Shown: positions 8,231 to 17,525, counted from the first letter of the stretch. The stretch: 64,000 nt of DNA from Bacillota bacterium (GCA_023407575.1 JAEYLX010000075.1:310001-374000), one strand, 5' to 3'. Made by a program: numbers and translations. Notes: a model not told the origin generated them from the sequence alone.

Positions 8231-9745
8231 TTATGCCTTAGTACTGGTTCTAAAAGGAGCCAATGGAATTCCATTCTGCCCAAAAATATTTACTTCAGCA
8301 TAGTTGGTCCACTGGTAACGTACAAAACGAGGTTTAACAATTTCAGGAGAAGAAACATAAATTATAGAATCCTTTATCACAACCTTCGCTTCAACATAAC
8401 TTAGATCATCCCCTGCAATCTCAAATCCATTCAATTGGCTGCCGATAACGAAGCCATCCTGTGCGTGGTCAAAATGAAGTTCCACTCCTCCATCTTTATA
8501 TTCGAAGGATCGATAAATAGGACCAAAGGCATCTTTCTCCGTAATCGTATGATATACCTGGGATAACGCTTGAAGCGCAAGTCTCTCACCAACAGGGAAC
8601 TTATCTTTCGGATGTATTTCATTAAATTCCCCACAATCTAGAATTACCGCAACTCCCGTATTCTTAACTGTTTGAAAGGTATTCATCTGTGCTTCACGGA
8701 GTAAACACCAGTTTTTAAAATCCGGATCACCCTTGTAACGATGCATCGGAAGTTGAACCAATAAAAATGATAAGGAATTATCCTCCCAATCCTCTCTCCA
8801 TTGACGAATTAACCGTGTTAGCAGCTTTTGATACAACGTTGGTTTGTGATCGTCCCCTTCCCCTTGATAATAGATAAATCCACGCAAGGTATAAGGGGCA
8901 ACTCTTGAAAGCATTGTATGATATAGTCCGGCTGGACGCATAGGATTTCTACAATTCTTAGGTCCAGGCCACTTACTTTCTCCAATTAGTGCTTGCAAAT
9001 CCTCCCAATTGATATCAGGAGTCAAAGCATACTGTTCGTCACATTTCTTATTCCATACCGTAACGTATTCCTCATATTCCTGGTACTCTTTTATTTGCTC
9101 CTCTTCGCTTTTTCCTGCAACTGCCTCATTGAAATCTTCTAAATACCAATTTAGTTCTTTGTCTTCTCCAAGGCTTTCTTCGCTCATCCAACATGAAGCG
9201 GAGGTTCCGCCCCAGTTACAGCCAATAATACCAACTGTAACATCCAGCTCTTTTGCAAGTCGTTTACCAAATATGTATCCTACAGCAGACCAATTTTTAG
9301 CGTTTTCTTCACTGAATTCATTCCAACCGGATTGTTCCTCACACTGATAGAACTTATCGTCAAAGTAAGCATTTTTTGGTGTGTAATAAAAACGAACCTT
9401 GGGATTTACATCCTCTTGCAGCATCTTCCTGCCATTTGTACAATCCTTTAGCTCTAATTCCATATTGGACTGTCCGCCAGCTAACCACACTTCACCAATT
9501 GCTATATTATTAAATATTTTTCTTTCTTCTCCACAACTTACTGTTAATTCTACACCATGAATAGCTTTTTGGGGTGGAAGCAATACGGACCATTTCTCAT
9601 CCCTAACTAAAGTGATATACCTGTTCTCCAAAAAATGAACAACAACTTCTACACCATTTTCTCCTGTACCAAAGATTTGAATATTCTTCTCTCTTTGCAA
9701 TACCATATGATTGCTAAAGACAGCTGCAACTTGAAATTTAGCCAT
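8231..9745 (-). CDS. Sialate O-acetylesterase-type carbohydrate esterase
   Basis: A 504-residue protein of the SGNH-like SASA family, which removes acetyl groups from sugars (9-O-acetyl sialate or plant xylan-like substrates). Visible blocks: AGGQSNMELEL (nucleophile Ser93), WGGTSASCW (about 178-186), YYQGEGDDHK (about 290-300), and a catalytic His in NEIHPKDK (about 380). There is no signal peptide, so it is probably cytoplasmic and acts on imported acetylated oligosaccharides. The N-terminal ~90 residues look like the small beta domain common in this family. An upstream membrane-protein gene ends ten bases before the start. The exact substrate is open. Confidence 0.85.
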   Translation of the reverse strand: MAKFQVAAVFSNHMVLQREKNIQIFGTGENGVEVVVHFLENRYITLVRDEKWSVLLPPQKAIHGVELTVSCGEERKIFNNIAIGEVWLAGGQSNMELELKDCTNGRKMLQEDVNPKVRFYYTPKNAYFDDKFYQCEEQSGWNEFSEENAKNWSAVGYIFGKRLAKELDVTVGIIGCNWGGTSASCWMSEESLGEDKELNWYLEDFNEAVAGKSEEEQIKEYQEYEEYVTVWNKKCDEQYALTPDINWEDLQALIGESKWPGPKNCRNPMRPAGLYHTMLSRVAPYTLRGFIYYQGEGDDHKPTLYQKLLTRLIRQWREDWEDNSLSFLLVQLPMHRYKGDPDFKNWCLLREAQMNTFQTVKNTGVAVILDCGEFNEIHPKDKFPVGERLALQALSQVYHTITEKDAFGPIYRSFEYKDGGVELHFDHAQDGFVIGSQLNGFEIAGDDLSYVEAKVVIKDSIIYVSSPEIVKPRFVRYQWTNYAEVNIFGQNGIPLAPFRTSTKA

Positions 9746-9755
9746 TGTTTACTCC

Positions 9756-10292
9756 TTATATTAACCTCATGTATTTACGTATTTTATTCCAAACTGTACT
9801 TTGAAAATAATCATATGCCTTATCATAAATAAATAGTAGAATTTGAGCTGCCAAGCAGATAACGCCCAGTATTCTCATATTTATATCGCCTTCATAGATC
9901 AACTTTGGCATTATCAATAAAATTGGAACGAGCAACAAATTAAATACAACGTATTTTATCAACCAAAAAACTCTTCTACGGTTTCGAATATCACTAATTC
10001 GAATCAATTTATCAAATGCGAACTCAATCACTATAATATAAAGTCCCATTGCTGCATACGTAATGCAGTAGAGCTTATTGGGTGCCAGAAGCAGTGATAA
10101 AAGAATGCTGCCCAAATAAAAGCCAAATCCAAACTGCTTACCACTTTCACGAATTGCAATTCCCACGCAGAAGGAGGCTGCAGCTAGTAAAAACAAGGTA
10201 TTAAATTCTAAAATACCACTCAATATAATTAATACTACATCAAAGGCTAGTAAGAGACTTAAAAATGCAAGCTTTTTTGCATTTACAGACAT
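9756..10292 (-). CDS. Conserved polytopic membrane protein, function unknown
   Basis: About 178 residues with five or six hydrophobic segments (around 6-25, 30-50, 55-75, 80-98, 118-135, 142-160) and a basic C-terminus ending KIRKYMRLI. I do not recognise a functional family. I start at the ATG at 10292, which overlaps the end of the J-domain gene by ten bases and has GGGAGGGG upstream, although the spacing is long; the ATG at 10316 has no SD. The tight overlap suggests it functions with the J-domain and DUF5685 proteins. Confidence 0.6.
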   Translation of the reverse strand: MSVNAKKLAFLSLLLAFDVVLIILSGILEFNTLFLLAAASFCVGIAIRESGKQFGFGFYLGSILLSLLLAPNKLYCITYAAMGLYIIVIEFAFDKLIRISDIRNRRRVFWLIKYVVFNLLLVPILLIMPKLIYEGDINMRILGVICLAAQILLFIYDKAYDYFQSTVWNKIRKYMRLI

Positions 10293-10891
10293 GGTATGAT
10301 ATCCCCTCCCATACATTCACAAAGACTATCTGCACACCATAAATCGCAACATAGATTACCAGTGCCATAGCTTCTGCCTCCACCGCCATATCCAGTTGTA
10401 TTATATCTGGTGTTCTGATACCTTTGTGTCTGCCATTCAATTTGATTTAAAAGGTTTTTATATTCTTGATTTGATGGCTCCATGTTAACCGCCTGTCTTG
10501 CATGGTCAGAGGCCATGACATTGTTGCCAATGTTAGCATTTGCAACTGCGCTATAATAATACCAACGTGCTGATCTGGAAGATATCCTCTCCAGTACATC
10601 CAAGGCTTCTCGATATCTTCTGGAATTCAAGTAACTGTATACTGTATTTAATTCCGGAGAATCTTCGGTAGAACCACTTCCTACGTTACTGTACCCTCGC
10701 TCACGGTCCTTCATTATCTGTTCGTAAGCTTCTTGTACCTCTTTAAATTTCTCTTCCGCTAAGGCAGGCAGCGGATTATTAACATAAGAATCCGGGTGGT
10801 ACTTCCTACTCATTTCACGATATGCTTTCTTCACCTCATCATTTGATGCGTTGGGTGATATACCCAATATACTGTATGGATTTGATATCAT
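10283..10891 (-). CDS. J-domain protein with TPR-like middle and Cys-rich tail
   Basis: A 202-residue protein. Residues 4-66 form a DnaJ domain with HPD at 32-34, which should stimulate the ATPase of DnaK. Residues about 85-150 look like one or two TPR-like helical pairs (ALDVLERIS...YYYSAVANANIGN...ASDHARQAVNMEPSNQEY). There is no DnaJ zinc finger or substrate-binding domain, so it is a specialised co-chaperone. The tail holds six Cys in about 24 residues (LCCDLWCADSLCECMGG). The ATG overlaps the stop of the DUF5685 gene by four bases. Confidence 0.85.
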   Translation of the reverse strand: MISNPYSILGISPNASNDEVKKAYREMSRKYHPDSYVNNPLPALAEEKFKEVQEAYEQIMKDRERGYSNVGSGSTEDSPELNTVYSYLNSRRYREALDVLERISSRSARWYYYSAVANANIGNNVMASDHARQAVNMEPSNQEYKNLLNQIEWQTQRYQNTRYNTTGYGGGGRSYGTGNLCCDLWCADSLCECMGGDIIPCL

Positions 10892-11730
10892 ACTTTTGTT
10901 CCTTCCTCACTGCTTCTCTTCGTATTTATAGCTTCGAACTTGGTCCAAACTCCCTCATAAAGGATGTTCCTAAGGATATCCACATCCAAGATGCACGGTA
11001 GTTTCTCAAATTCTCTGGTGCATTCCACCATCATAAGCGTTAAAAGTCTTTGACATTCTTCTTTAAAATCCGATTGTCCGCTCATTACTAGCAATGGATT
11101 ATAACTTCCATGCTTTCGGTCCTTTTCAATATCATCATAGGCATCCAGAATATAAATAAATTTCCCTAGATAAAAGCCTATTTGTCTCAAATTCTTCTCC
11201 CAAACATCCTCCCGATAAGTAAATAAGGATGCCATCAATTCACCGAAGCACCTAGCTACCACATCAATATTACTTTCCCCTTGCCTTTCACATTCAGCAA
11301 GTTTTCCAAGACTTTCACTGATATCCCTGCATTGTCTTGGATATGACTTTTCAATTTTTTTATAAGCCTTTTGAAATGCCTTTGCTCCCGCTAACGCTGG
11401 GATACTCTGCTCATCCTGCCAATCATCTATAAAGTGATGATAGGATAAAACAATATTCATATCTGCAACATACTCTGTAATTTCATTGGTTAAGGTATCG
11501 TGCTTTTTCACAGGATGTGTAATGCAACGATTTTGCTCTTTTTTTGTTTCACTTTCATATAGAGAGGTTAACAATAAAACTAAAAATGTCATATCATAGG
11601 ATAATGTCATTTGTCCTAATCGACCATACTTTGTATGTAATGTCTTACACAAACCACAATAATATGCTTTATATTTAAAGAAATCCTTCATTTTCAATTC
11701 TGGTTTGTTGATATTAACATATCCGAACAT
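10888..11730 (-). CDS. DUF5685 family protein
   Basis: A 280-residue soluble protein matching the DUF5685 pattern as I remember it: MFGYVNINKPELKMKDF, then YYCGLCKTLHTKYG near residue 25. The body is alpha-helical and contains DDWQDE (about 95-100) and YDDIEKDRKHGSYNP (about 195-210), loosely like the Asp-rich motifs of isoprenoid or all-helical enzymes. No function is established. Start chosen at 11730 because GGAGG sits four bases before this ATG. It is first in an operon with the J-domain and membrane-protein genes. Confidence 0.75.
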   Translation of the reverse strand: MFGYVNINKPELKMKDFFKYKAYYCGLCKTLHTKYGRLGQMTLSYDMTFLVLLLTSLYESETKKEQNRCITHPVKKHDTLTNEITEYVADMNIVLSYHHFIDDWQDEQSIPALAGAKAFQKAYKKIEKSYPRQCRDISESLGKLAECERQGESNIDVVARCFGELMASLFTYREDVWEKNLRQIGFYLGKFIYILDAYDDIEKDRKHGSYNPLLVMSGQSDFKEECQRLLTLMMVECTREFEKLPCILDVDILRNILYEGVWTKFEAINTKRSSEEGTKV

Positions 11731-11897
11731 GTTTCCTCCATATTGTGCCAATCATAGCCACGAATTAATTTAGTATAGCATACTTATCTTTTGATTTATA
11801 GGAGGTATAGTAAAAAATCACACTTTTTTAAGAAATTCTTAATAAACACCATTGTTACCAAACTCTTATAAAAACCATGACTTTAAACAAGTAGAAA

Positions 11898-11935
11898 AGG
11901 CAGTCTATGATCTGTTACGATTCATAGCGCTGCCT
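11898..11935 (-). terminator. Terminator after the nucleoside permease operon
   Basis: AGGCAG (11898-11903) pairs with CTGCCT (11930-11935), with an inner CTATGA/TCATAG stem. On the minus strand the hairpin is followed by TTTTCTACTT. It lies about 90 bases beyond the stop of the last permease gene. The remainder of 11752-12025 is AT-rich without other structure that I can support; the DUF5685 promoter must lie here. Confidence 0.75.
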
Positions 11936-12025
11936 CAAGCATACATTTACACAAAGTATATTCTAATTATCTTTTTACCGTTTAAATTCACATTTAAAAA
12001 TGTGATACTTTTGACTCCCTACAGA

Positions 12026-12991
12026 CTATCTTCTGCCTTTATCGTAAGGGATACCCTCTGCCTTAGGGGCTTTGGATTTCTTTGAAGTAAAGATAAGTAC
12101 AATTAAGGTTGCAACATAAGGAAGCATCTTAAAGTAAGTCTGTGGTATATCCAATTGATTTAGAACTGGTATTAAGGCTACGGAATAAGCTAAAACTCTT
12201 AGGAAAGCAAAGAAAAGAGCCGCAAAGAGAATTCTAATTGGCTTCCACTGTCCAAAAATCATAACCGCCAACGCCAGGAAACCAAAACCAGCTACTCCAG
12301 TATGTCCATTAATATTACCATCTGTTACACCTACCGAATAGAAGAAACCACCAATACCACCCAGAAAACCAGATAATGCAACACCTGCATATCTCATTAC
12401 ATATACATTGATACCTACAGAATCTGCCGCATGTGGATGCTCACCACAAGCACGTAATCTTAAGCCGAATTTGGTTTTATAAAATACAATCGTTGCAATA
12501 ATCAATAGCAAAAATCCGATATAAACAGTAATATAGGTTTTTGTAAAGAATAGCTGACCAATCACTGGAATGTCACCTAGCCCTGGCACCTTTTTAATAT
12601 AAAAATTAACATCCGTGGTAATTCCATCACTGTTAAAGGACATCTTTGCGTAAAGAAGAATAAGTGCAGGAACGATCATATTAAGCGCTGTTCCTGTAAT
12701 GGTCTGGTCTGCTTTTAAGTTAACTGCTGCCACAGAAAGAAGCATAGAGAATATAATACCTGCCAATGCCGCTGCTAACATACCAATGATCAATATTACC
12801 TGACCATTCATATCTGATCTTTGTACAAAATACACGGTAAAGCAACCTAAAAATGCACCGAATAACATAATACCTTCCAGTGCTATATTAATGATACCAC
12901 TTCGCTCACTAAACATTCCGCCAAGAGCAACGAGCAACAATGGAATAGCAACCGGAAGCATATTTTGAACTAAATAATATAAAGTATCCAT
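12026..12991 (-). CDS. nupQ: Nucleoside ABC transporter permease (NupQ/YufQ type)
   Basis: A 321-residue inner-membrane protein of the branched-chain-amino-acid/ribose permease superfamily with 8-9 hydrophobic helices. The family hallmark is visible: SGIINIALEGIMLFGA (about 31-46) and GINVYVMRYAGVALSGFLGGIGG (about 193-215). In Bacillus subtilis the NupOPQ-BmpA system imports nucleosides. The ATG shares one base with the stop of the upstream permease and has GGAGG seven bases away. It is the last gene of the operon bmp - ATPase - permease - permease. Confidence 0.88.
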   Translation of the reverse strand: MDTLYYLVQNMLPVAIPLLLVALGGMFSERSGIINIALEGIMLFGAFLGCFTVYFVQRSDMNGQVILIIGMLAAALAGIIFSMLLSVAAVNLKADQTITGTALNMIVPALILLYAKMSFNSDGITTDVNFYIKKVPGLGDIPVIGQLFFTKTYITVYIGFLLLIIATIVFYKTKFGLRLRACGEHPHAADSVGINVYVMRYAGVALSGFLGGIGGFFYSVGVTDGNINGHTGVAGFGFLALAVMIFGQWKPIRILFAALFFAFLRVLAYSVALIPVLNQLDIPQTYFKMLPYVATLIVLIFTSKKSKAPKAEGIPYDKGRR

Positions 12992-14127
12992 TATGCCACC
13001 TCCTGATCCTTTGTTACTGATGAATCTTTCTTATTGCGCTTTTTCTTAATAAACTTTGCTACTGACATATTCATTAACATAGCAAACGCTGAGAAATAAA
13101 TGATTACTGCAATAACAACGTCAACAATTTCAGGTTTATAACCAAATTGACTGCTGATAATAGTTCCGCCACGTTGAATATGAGAGATAAATACTGCCGA
13201 AAAGATAATACCAATTGGATTAGCGCTACCTAATAACGCAACCGCAATACCATTGAATCCATTGGCTGCAATAATATTAATTGGCTCATAGGTCGTACTG
13301 CTTCCTGCAATTGTGGATGGTGCTAACATATAAAAGGCTCCACCCAAGCCTGCTAAACCGCCTGCGATTAGCATGGTAAGAATAATGTTGCGCTTATCAT
13401 TCATACCAGCATATTTACTTGCAAATTTATTAAAGCCGGTTGCTTTTAATTCATATCCAAAAATTGTTTTGTTTAGGACAATAAATAGTATAATAGCGAT
13501 TAAGATTGCAATCACAATAGCAAAGTTTACATTTGAATCTTCAATCCCAAGAGATGGTATCTGTGCTGATGCAGGTAAATATGCCGTTCTGGTCTTGGAA
13601 GCCACATACATTGTTGCATTCCCCTGAACCATCATGTCCACAAGATACATACCAATATAATTCAGCATAATAGACGTAATTACCTCATTAACATTGGCAT
13701 AGGCTTTCAGTATACCTGGAATTACACCCCAGAGCATACCACCGATCATACCTGCTAAAATACATACAATCCAATGAAGTGCACCCGGTAATTTAAACAT
13801 AAAACCAGCATACATAGCAAAAAACATACCCATGGTATATTGACCGGAGGCTCCAATATTAAATAAGCCCATTTTAAAAGCAAATCCAACTGCAAGACCA
13901 GTCATAAGAATCGGTGTTGCAAAGTAGAACACGTCACCTAATCGACTGAAACCACCGAACAATACATTCATGAAACCGTAAAATGCATTCTCTGGCTTTG
14001 CAGCAATCATGACAATTAATCCAAAGATAAGTCCTAATGCAATTGCCAGAAGTGCTGCGCTAAACTGTGAAAAACCTGGCCCTTTCAACTTAGCTATATT
14101 AAATGGAGAACTCTGTTTATTTTTCAT
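12991..14127 (-). CDS. nupP: Nucleoside ABC transporter permease (NupP/YufP type)
   Basis: About 378 residues with roughly 8-10 membrane helices and the family loop FKMGLFNIGASGQYTMG. It pairs with the following permease to form the membrane channel. The start at 14127 has AAAGGAGAAAATCG immediately before it and overlaps the end of the ATPase gene by eleven bases; a longer frame from 14178 lies wholly within the ATPase gene and lacks an SD. The C-terminus is Lys/Asp-rich and cytoplasmic. Confidence 0.88.
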   Translation of the reverse strand: MKNKQSSPFNIAKLKGPGFSQFSAALLAIALGLIFGLIVMIAAKPENAFYGFMNVLFGGFSRLGDVFYFATPILMTGLAVGFAFKMGLFNIGASGQYTMGMFFAMYAGFMFKLPGALHWIVCILAGMIGGMLWGVIPGILKAYANVNEVITSIMLNYIGMYLVDMMVQGNATMYVASKTRTAYLPASAQIPSLGIEDSNVNFAIVIAILIAIILFIVLNKTIFGYELKATGFNKFASKYAGMNDKRNIILTMLIAGGLAGLGGAFYMLAPSTIAGSSTTYEPINIIAANGFNGIAVALLGSANPIGIIFSAVFISHIQRGGTIISSQFGYKPEIVDVVIAVIIYFSAFAMLMNMSVAKFIKKKRNKKDSSVTKDQEVA

Positions 14128-15664
14128 CGATTTTCTCCTTTGCTGTATTTCGTTTGGCTCCTGACATATAAAGACCAAGCTCCTCTACGGTTGTTTCTTT
14201 TGGGTTTAATTCTCCTACAATTTCACCCTCATACATAACAAGAATACGATCACTTACATTCATTACTTCATCCAGCTCCAGTGACATGAGCAATACCGCT
14301 TTTCCTGCATCTCTGGTAGCCACTAACTGCTTATGAATAAATTCAATTGCACCAACATCAAGACCTCTGGTTGGCTGAACCGCAATTAATAGCTCATGTT
14401 CTTTATCAATTTCTCTTGCTATAATTGCCTTTTGCTGATTACCACCAGACATTCCTCTTACAATAGTGATAGGACCTTGTCCACTTCGAACATCAAATTT
14501 CTGTATTAAACTTTCAGCATAGGATCTTACTTCTTGTTTTTTAATAAAGCCAACTTTATGGAACTTTGGTTGCCAATAACGTTGCAGAACCATGTTCTGT
14601 TCCACAGAATAATCCAGGACAAGTCCGTGTTTATGGCGATCTTCCGGTATATGACTCATTCCTGCCTTAGAACGAGCACGGACAGAGTATTTAGTAATAT
14701 CCTTACCAACAAGATTAATCTTCCCTCTGCTTAACTTCTCCAGACCTGTAATTGCTGCAATGAGTTCAGATTGACCATTACCTTCGATACCTGCCAGACA
14801 TACAATCTCACCAGCCTTCACTTCAAAGGACACATTATTAACCGCTTCCTTCTTGCTAATCTTAGAGGGTACAGAAACTTCATTCACAGAAAGCACAGTC
14901 TTTCCTGCTTTTTGCTCATTTTTATCAACAGCAAACTTTACATCTCTGCCAACCATCATTCTAGACAGTTCTTCTTTACTGCTATTTTTTATATCAACAG
15001 TCCCAATGCATTTGCCTTTTCTAAGCACGGTACAACGATCTGCAACAGACATGATCTCATTCAATTTATGGGTAATAAATAAAATCGATTTTCCTTCTTT
15101 TGCAAAACCACGCATGATTTGCATTAGTTCATTGATTTCCTGTGGTGTTAGTACCGCCGTAGGCTCATCAAAGATAAGAATATCATTTTCACGATACAGC
15201 ATTTTTAAAATTTCTACTCTCTGCTGCATTCCTACCGATATTTTTTCTATAACGGCATCCGGATCAACAGAAAGCCCATACTGTTTACTTAGTTCAATTA
15301 CTTTTTGCTTCGCTTCCTTCATTTTAAGAAAGCCTAGTTCATTTGGTTCTACACCTAGAATAATATTTTCCAATACTGTAAATATATCTACCAACTTAAA
15401 ATGCTGATGAACCATACCTATCCCAAGATTATTTGCATCCTTAGGATTATTAACCTTTACTGTCTTTCCATCTTTTTTAATCTCACCCAGCTCTGGCTGA
15501 ATTAAACCAAAAAGAATACTCATTAAAGTGGATTTACCCGCACCATTCTCCCCCAAAAGAGCATGTATCTCTCCTTTTTTGAGCTGCAGAGTTATATCAT
15601 CGTTCGCTCTGATTCCAGGAAATTCTTTCGTTATGTGAAGCATCTCAATTATATAGTTTTCCAT
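14117..15664 (-). CDS. nupO: Nucleoside ABC transporter ATP-binding protein with two ABC domains
   Basis: A 515-residue fused ABC ATPase. The first domain (about 5-240) has Walker A LLGENGAGKSTL, a signature in the form ISVGMQQRVEILK, and Walker B ILIFDEPTAVLTP. The second (about 260-500) has CLAGIEGNGQSELIAAI in place of a canonical Walker A, signature RGMSGGNQQKAIIARE, and LLIAVQPTRGLDVG instead of a Walker B with DEP. A degenerate second site is usual in sugar and nucleoside transporters of this class. It energises the two permeases downstream. Substrate assignment follows the BmpA partner and is not proven. Confidence 0.9.
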   Translation of the reverse strand: MENYIIEMLHITKEFPGIRANDDITLQLKKGEIHALLGENGAGKSTLMSILFGLIQPELGEIKKDGKTVKVNNPKDANNLGIGMVHQHFKLVDIFTVLENIILGVEPNELGFLKMKEAKQKVIELSKQYGLSVDPDAVIEKISVGMQQRVEILKMLYRENDILIFDEPTAVLTPQEINELMQIMRGFAKEGKSILFITHKLNEIMSVADRCTVLRKGKCIGTVDIKNSSKEELSRMMVGRDVKFAVDKNEQKAGKTVLSVNEVSVPSKISKKEAVNNVSFEVKAGEIVCLAGIEGNGQSELIAAITGLEKLSRGKINLVGKDITKYSVRARSKAGMSHIPEDRHKHGLVLDYSVEQNMVLQRYWQPKFHKVGFIKKQEVRSYAESLIQKFDVRSGQGPITIVRGMSGGNQQKAIIAREIDKEHELLIAVQPTRGLDVGAIEFIHKQLVATRDAGKAVLLMSLELDEVMNVSDRILVMYEGEIVGELNPKETTVEELGLYMSGAKRNTAKEKIDEK

Positions 15665-15690
15665 GTTTACCTCACTTTAAAATTTTGGTA

Positions 15691-15749
15691 ACTGTTCATG
15701 GCCAAGCACTGACGAAACCGTAGGTTTTCATGCTTGGTTTTGAATAGTT
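15691..15749. repeat. Imperfect 59-base palindrome sharing a dispersed repeat
   Basis: AACTGTTCA and TGAATAGTT close the ends, CCAAGCA/TGCTTGG pair in the middle, and GAAACC/GGTTTTC pair at the centre, giving a long imperfect hairpin. The 18-mer GCTTGGTTTTGAATAGTT (15732-15749) also occurs exactly at 5717-5734 and in a degenerate copy at 48962-48979. It may be a small intergenic repeat element. Its role is not known. Confidence 0.5.
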
Positions 15750-15856
15750 CAATATTTTGTAAAACACATAACTTTCTATAAAACATTATGAACAATATTT
15801 AAAACGGTTATGTATTTGAATAAGTTTCACCGCAGTGCTTTTTTATTCTGTAGGAC

Positions 15857-15907
15857 AAAAAAGCTGCTGCAAAATAGAATACATATGATTTTGCAGCAGC
15901 AGCTTTT
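15857..15907 (-). terminator. Intercistronic terminator/attenuator after bmpA
   Basis: AAGCTGCTGCAAAAT (15861-15875) pairs with ATTTTGCAGCAGC(AGC)TT (15888-15905). On the minus strand it is followed by TTTTTTGTCC. It lies between the binding-protein gene and the ATPase gene. The likely effect is a high level of the binding protein, with partial read-through into the membrane components. The 294-base gap 15665-15958 also carries a palindromic dispersed repeat (15691-15749), listed separately. Confidence 0.85.
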
Positions 15908-15958
15908 ATCAATCTGTCAACAACGGCTTACACCATTATTCATAAACATTTTCTAAAA

Positions 15959-17098
15959 CTATCTTACAGTAACAGCTACCTTAACAAGGCTAAGACCTGC
16001 TGTTAATTCTTCAGCAGTAGCAATACCACTTGCATCAGCAACAGTAATTGTACGAATAGGGGTAACAGTTCCATCAACTAAAGTTGCAAATACAGTATCA
16101 TATGCAGCTTTATCAAAGGATGTAAATCTGTCAAATGCATTTGCTTTGTCATCACCAATAACTACGGTTGGAAGACCAACACCAGCATTTGTTGCATTGA
16201 AGTAAGTTTCCTTGCCTGCATAAGTGCTCCAGCTATCTTTATTGTAGATGGAATCAAGTACTGCATATACAGAAGCTCCAAGACCCTTCATTGCAGAAGT
16301 AACAACAGTTTCGCTGTCATATCTCTGGTCAACGTCAACACCGATTACTTTAGCGCTGGATTCGTTAGCAGCTGACATAACACTCTTACCTACAGAACCA
16401 CCACAAGCAAAGATAACTTCTGTACCTTCCTGGTACATAGTCTTAGCAGTTGCTTTGTTGGTATCGTTCTCTTCAAAGTTACCTGTGTAGTGATAAGTTA
16501 CGGAGATTGCACCATCGCCAAGGCCAAGTTCTGCTGCAGCAGCTTCTGCGCCTTCAAGGAAACCATAACCGAAAGCTTGTACTGCTGGAACTGCCATACC
16601 ACCCATGAAACCAAGCTTTGTCATGCCATCTTTTACAGCTGCATAACCTGCAAGGTATCCAGACTGCTCTTCAGCATACTTAACACTTGCTACATTATCT
16701 TTTTGTGTTGAATCAGAATAATCAGTGTTATGTGGTGCACCATCAAGAAGAATGAATTTTACTTCTGGATATTTGGTCTGTGCTTCAAAAACTGGTACTT
16801 CAAATAAGAAACCAGGTGTTACAACTACTTTAGCTCCTGCTTTAACTGCATCATCAATTGCCTTAAGGTAACCAGTATCGGATGCATCCTCTGGTTTGAT
16901 GTACTGGTAATCTTTAATGTCGTTATCCTTACAGAACTCTACAACACCTTCCCAAGATCCCTGATTAAAGGACTTGTCATCGATGTTACCCTTATCTGTG
17001 ATAAGAGCGATTTGGTTTGTCTTGCTTTTTGTACCACATCCTACTAACATTGCAGCAGCAAGTACAAAAACTAACATAATAGCTGTAAATTTCTTCAT
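15959..17098 (-). CDS. bmpA: BmpA-family nucleoside-binding lipoprotein
   Basis: A 379-residue lipoprotein. Signal peptide MKKFTAIMLVFVLAAAML with lipobox LVGC (Cys21) directs lipid anchoring outside the membrane. The mature protein is a two-lobed periplasmic-binding-type fold of the basic membrane protein / PnrA class, with DKSFNQGSWEGV near residue 41, LLDGAPH near 117, and GFMGGMAVPAVQAFGYGFLEGA near 165. Related proteins bind purine or other nucleosides. A strong promoter with a palindrome at the start site lies upstream, and a terminator follows before the ATPase gene. Confidence 0.92.
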   Translation of the reverse strand: MKKFTAIMLVFVLAAAMLVGCGTKSKTNQIALITDKGNIDDKSFNQGSWEGVVEFCKDNDIKDYQYIKPEDASDTGYLKAIDDAVKAGAKVVVTPGFLFEVPVFEAQTKYPEVKFILLDGAPHNTDYSDSTQKDNVASVKYAEEQSGYLAGYAAVKDGMTKLGFMGGMAVPAVQAFGYGFLEGAEAAAAELGLGDGAISVTYHYTGNFEENDTNKATAKTMYQEGTEVIFACGGSVGKSVMSAANESSAKVIGVDVDQRYDSETVVTSAMKGLGASVYAVLDSIYNKDSWSTYAGKETYFNATNAGVGLPTVVIGDDKANAFDRFTSFDKAAYDTVFATLVDGTVTPIRTITVADASGIATAEELTAGLSLVKVAVTVR

Positions 17099-17121
17099 TT
17101 TGTTCCTCCCTTTTCCTGTTT

Positions 17122-17170
17122 ACGGTTATAACCGTTATTTTGATTATATCATTTATTGTATCTTTTTCAA
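17122..17170 (-). promoter_or_regulatory. bmpA promoter with palindromic operator
   Basis: On the minus strand: -35 TTGAAA (17165-17170), 16-base spacer, -10 TATAAT (17143-17148). A perfect 14-base palindrome ACGGTTATAACCGT occupies 17122-17135, i.e. exactly the expected transcription start and the bases after it. This is the usual place for a repressor operator. The repressor is not encoded next to it. Between 17171 and 17468 I see only AT-rich sequence. Confidence 0.75.
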
Positions 17171-17468
17171 CAAAAACAGTTAAGAAAAATTGAATTTGTC
17201 CCATATTATTTTAAACCTAGTCCAAAAAATTAATGGGAATAATTATTTTTATGAATACTTATGAATTCTATTGTTACCAGATAATATTTTTTTATCAAGT
17301 TTCACAAAAACAAATCCCTGTAAAGTCATTATAAATTTACAAAATTATAACATTTTATCAAAACCTTTTTCAAATAACTATTAGCAGAACATTATTGATA
17401 CAAGTGCAATTTATGGGGTTTTTGTATTATCTTATCTAATGGAGTTAATGGGGTTTTCTCATTTAGGT

Positions 17469-17513
17469 AAAAAACACTATTTTATCGTGATTTAGCGACA
17501 AAACAGTGTTTTA
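17469..17513 (-). terminator. Terminator after the 129-residue orphan gene
   Basis: AAAACACT(A)TTTTATCG pairs with GCGACAAAACAGTGTTTT around a short loop. The minus strand then runs into TTTTTTACC. It starts 13 bases after the stop codon of the gene at 17526. Confidence 0.85.
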
Positions 17514-17525
17514 TTAGTTTCTTGG

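Noticed and set aside
14853..15407. Open frame of 184 codons on the plus strand opposite the transporter ATPase
   Set aside because: It is wholly antisense to a conserved two-domain ABC ATPase, has no SD, and its product is a Ser/Ile-rich low-complexity sequence.
17099..17525. Purine riboswitch in front of bmpA
   Set aside because: None of the conserved junction sequences are present; a palindromic operator at the start site is seen instead.
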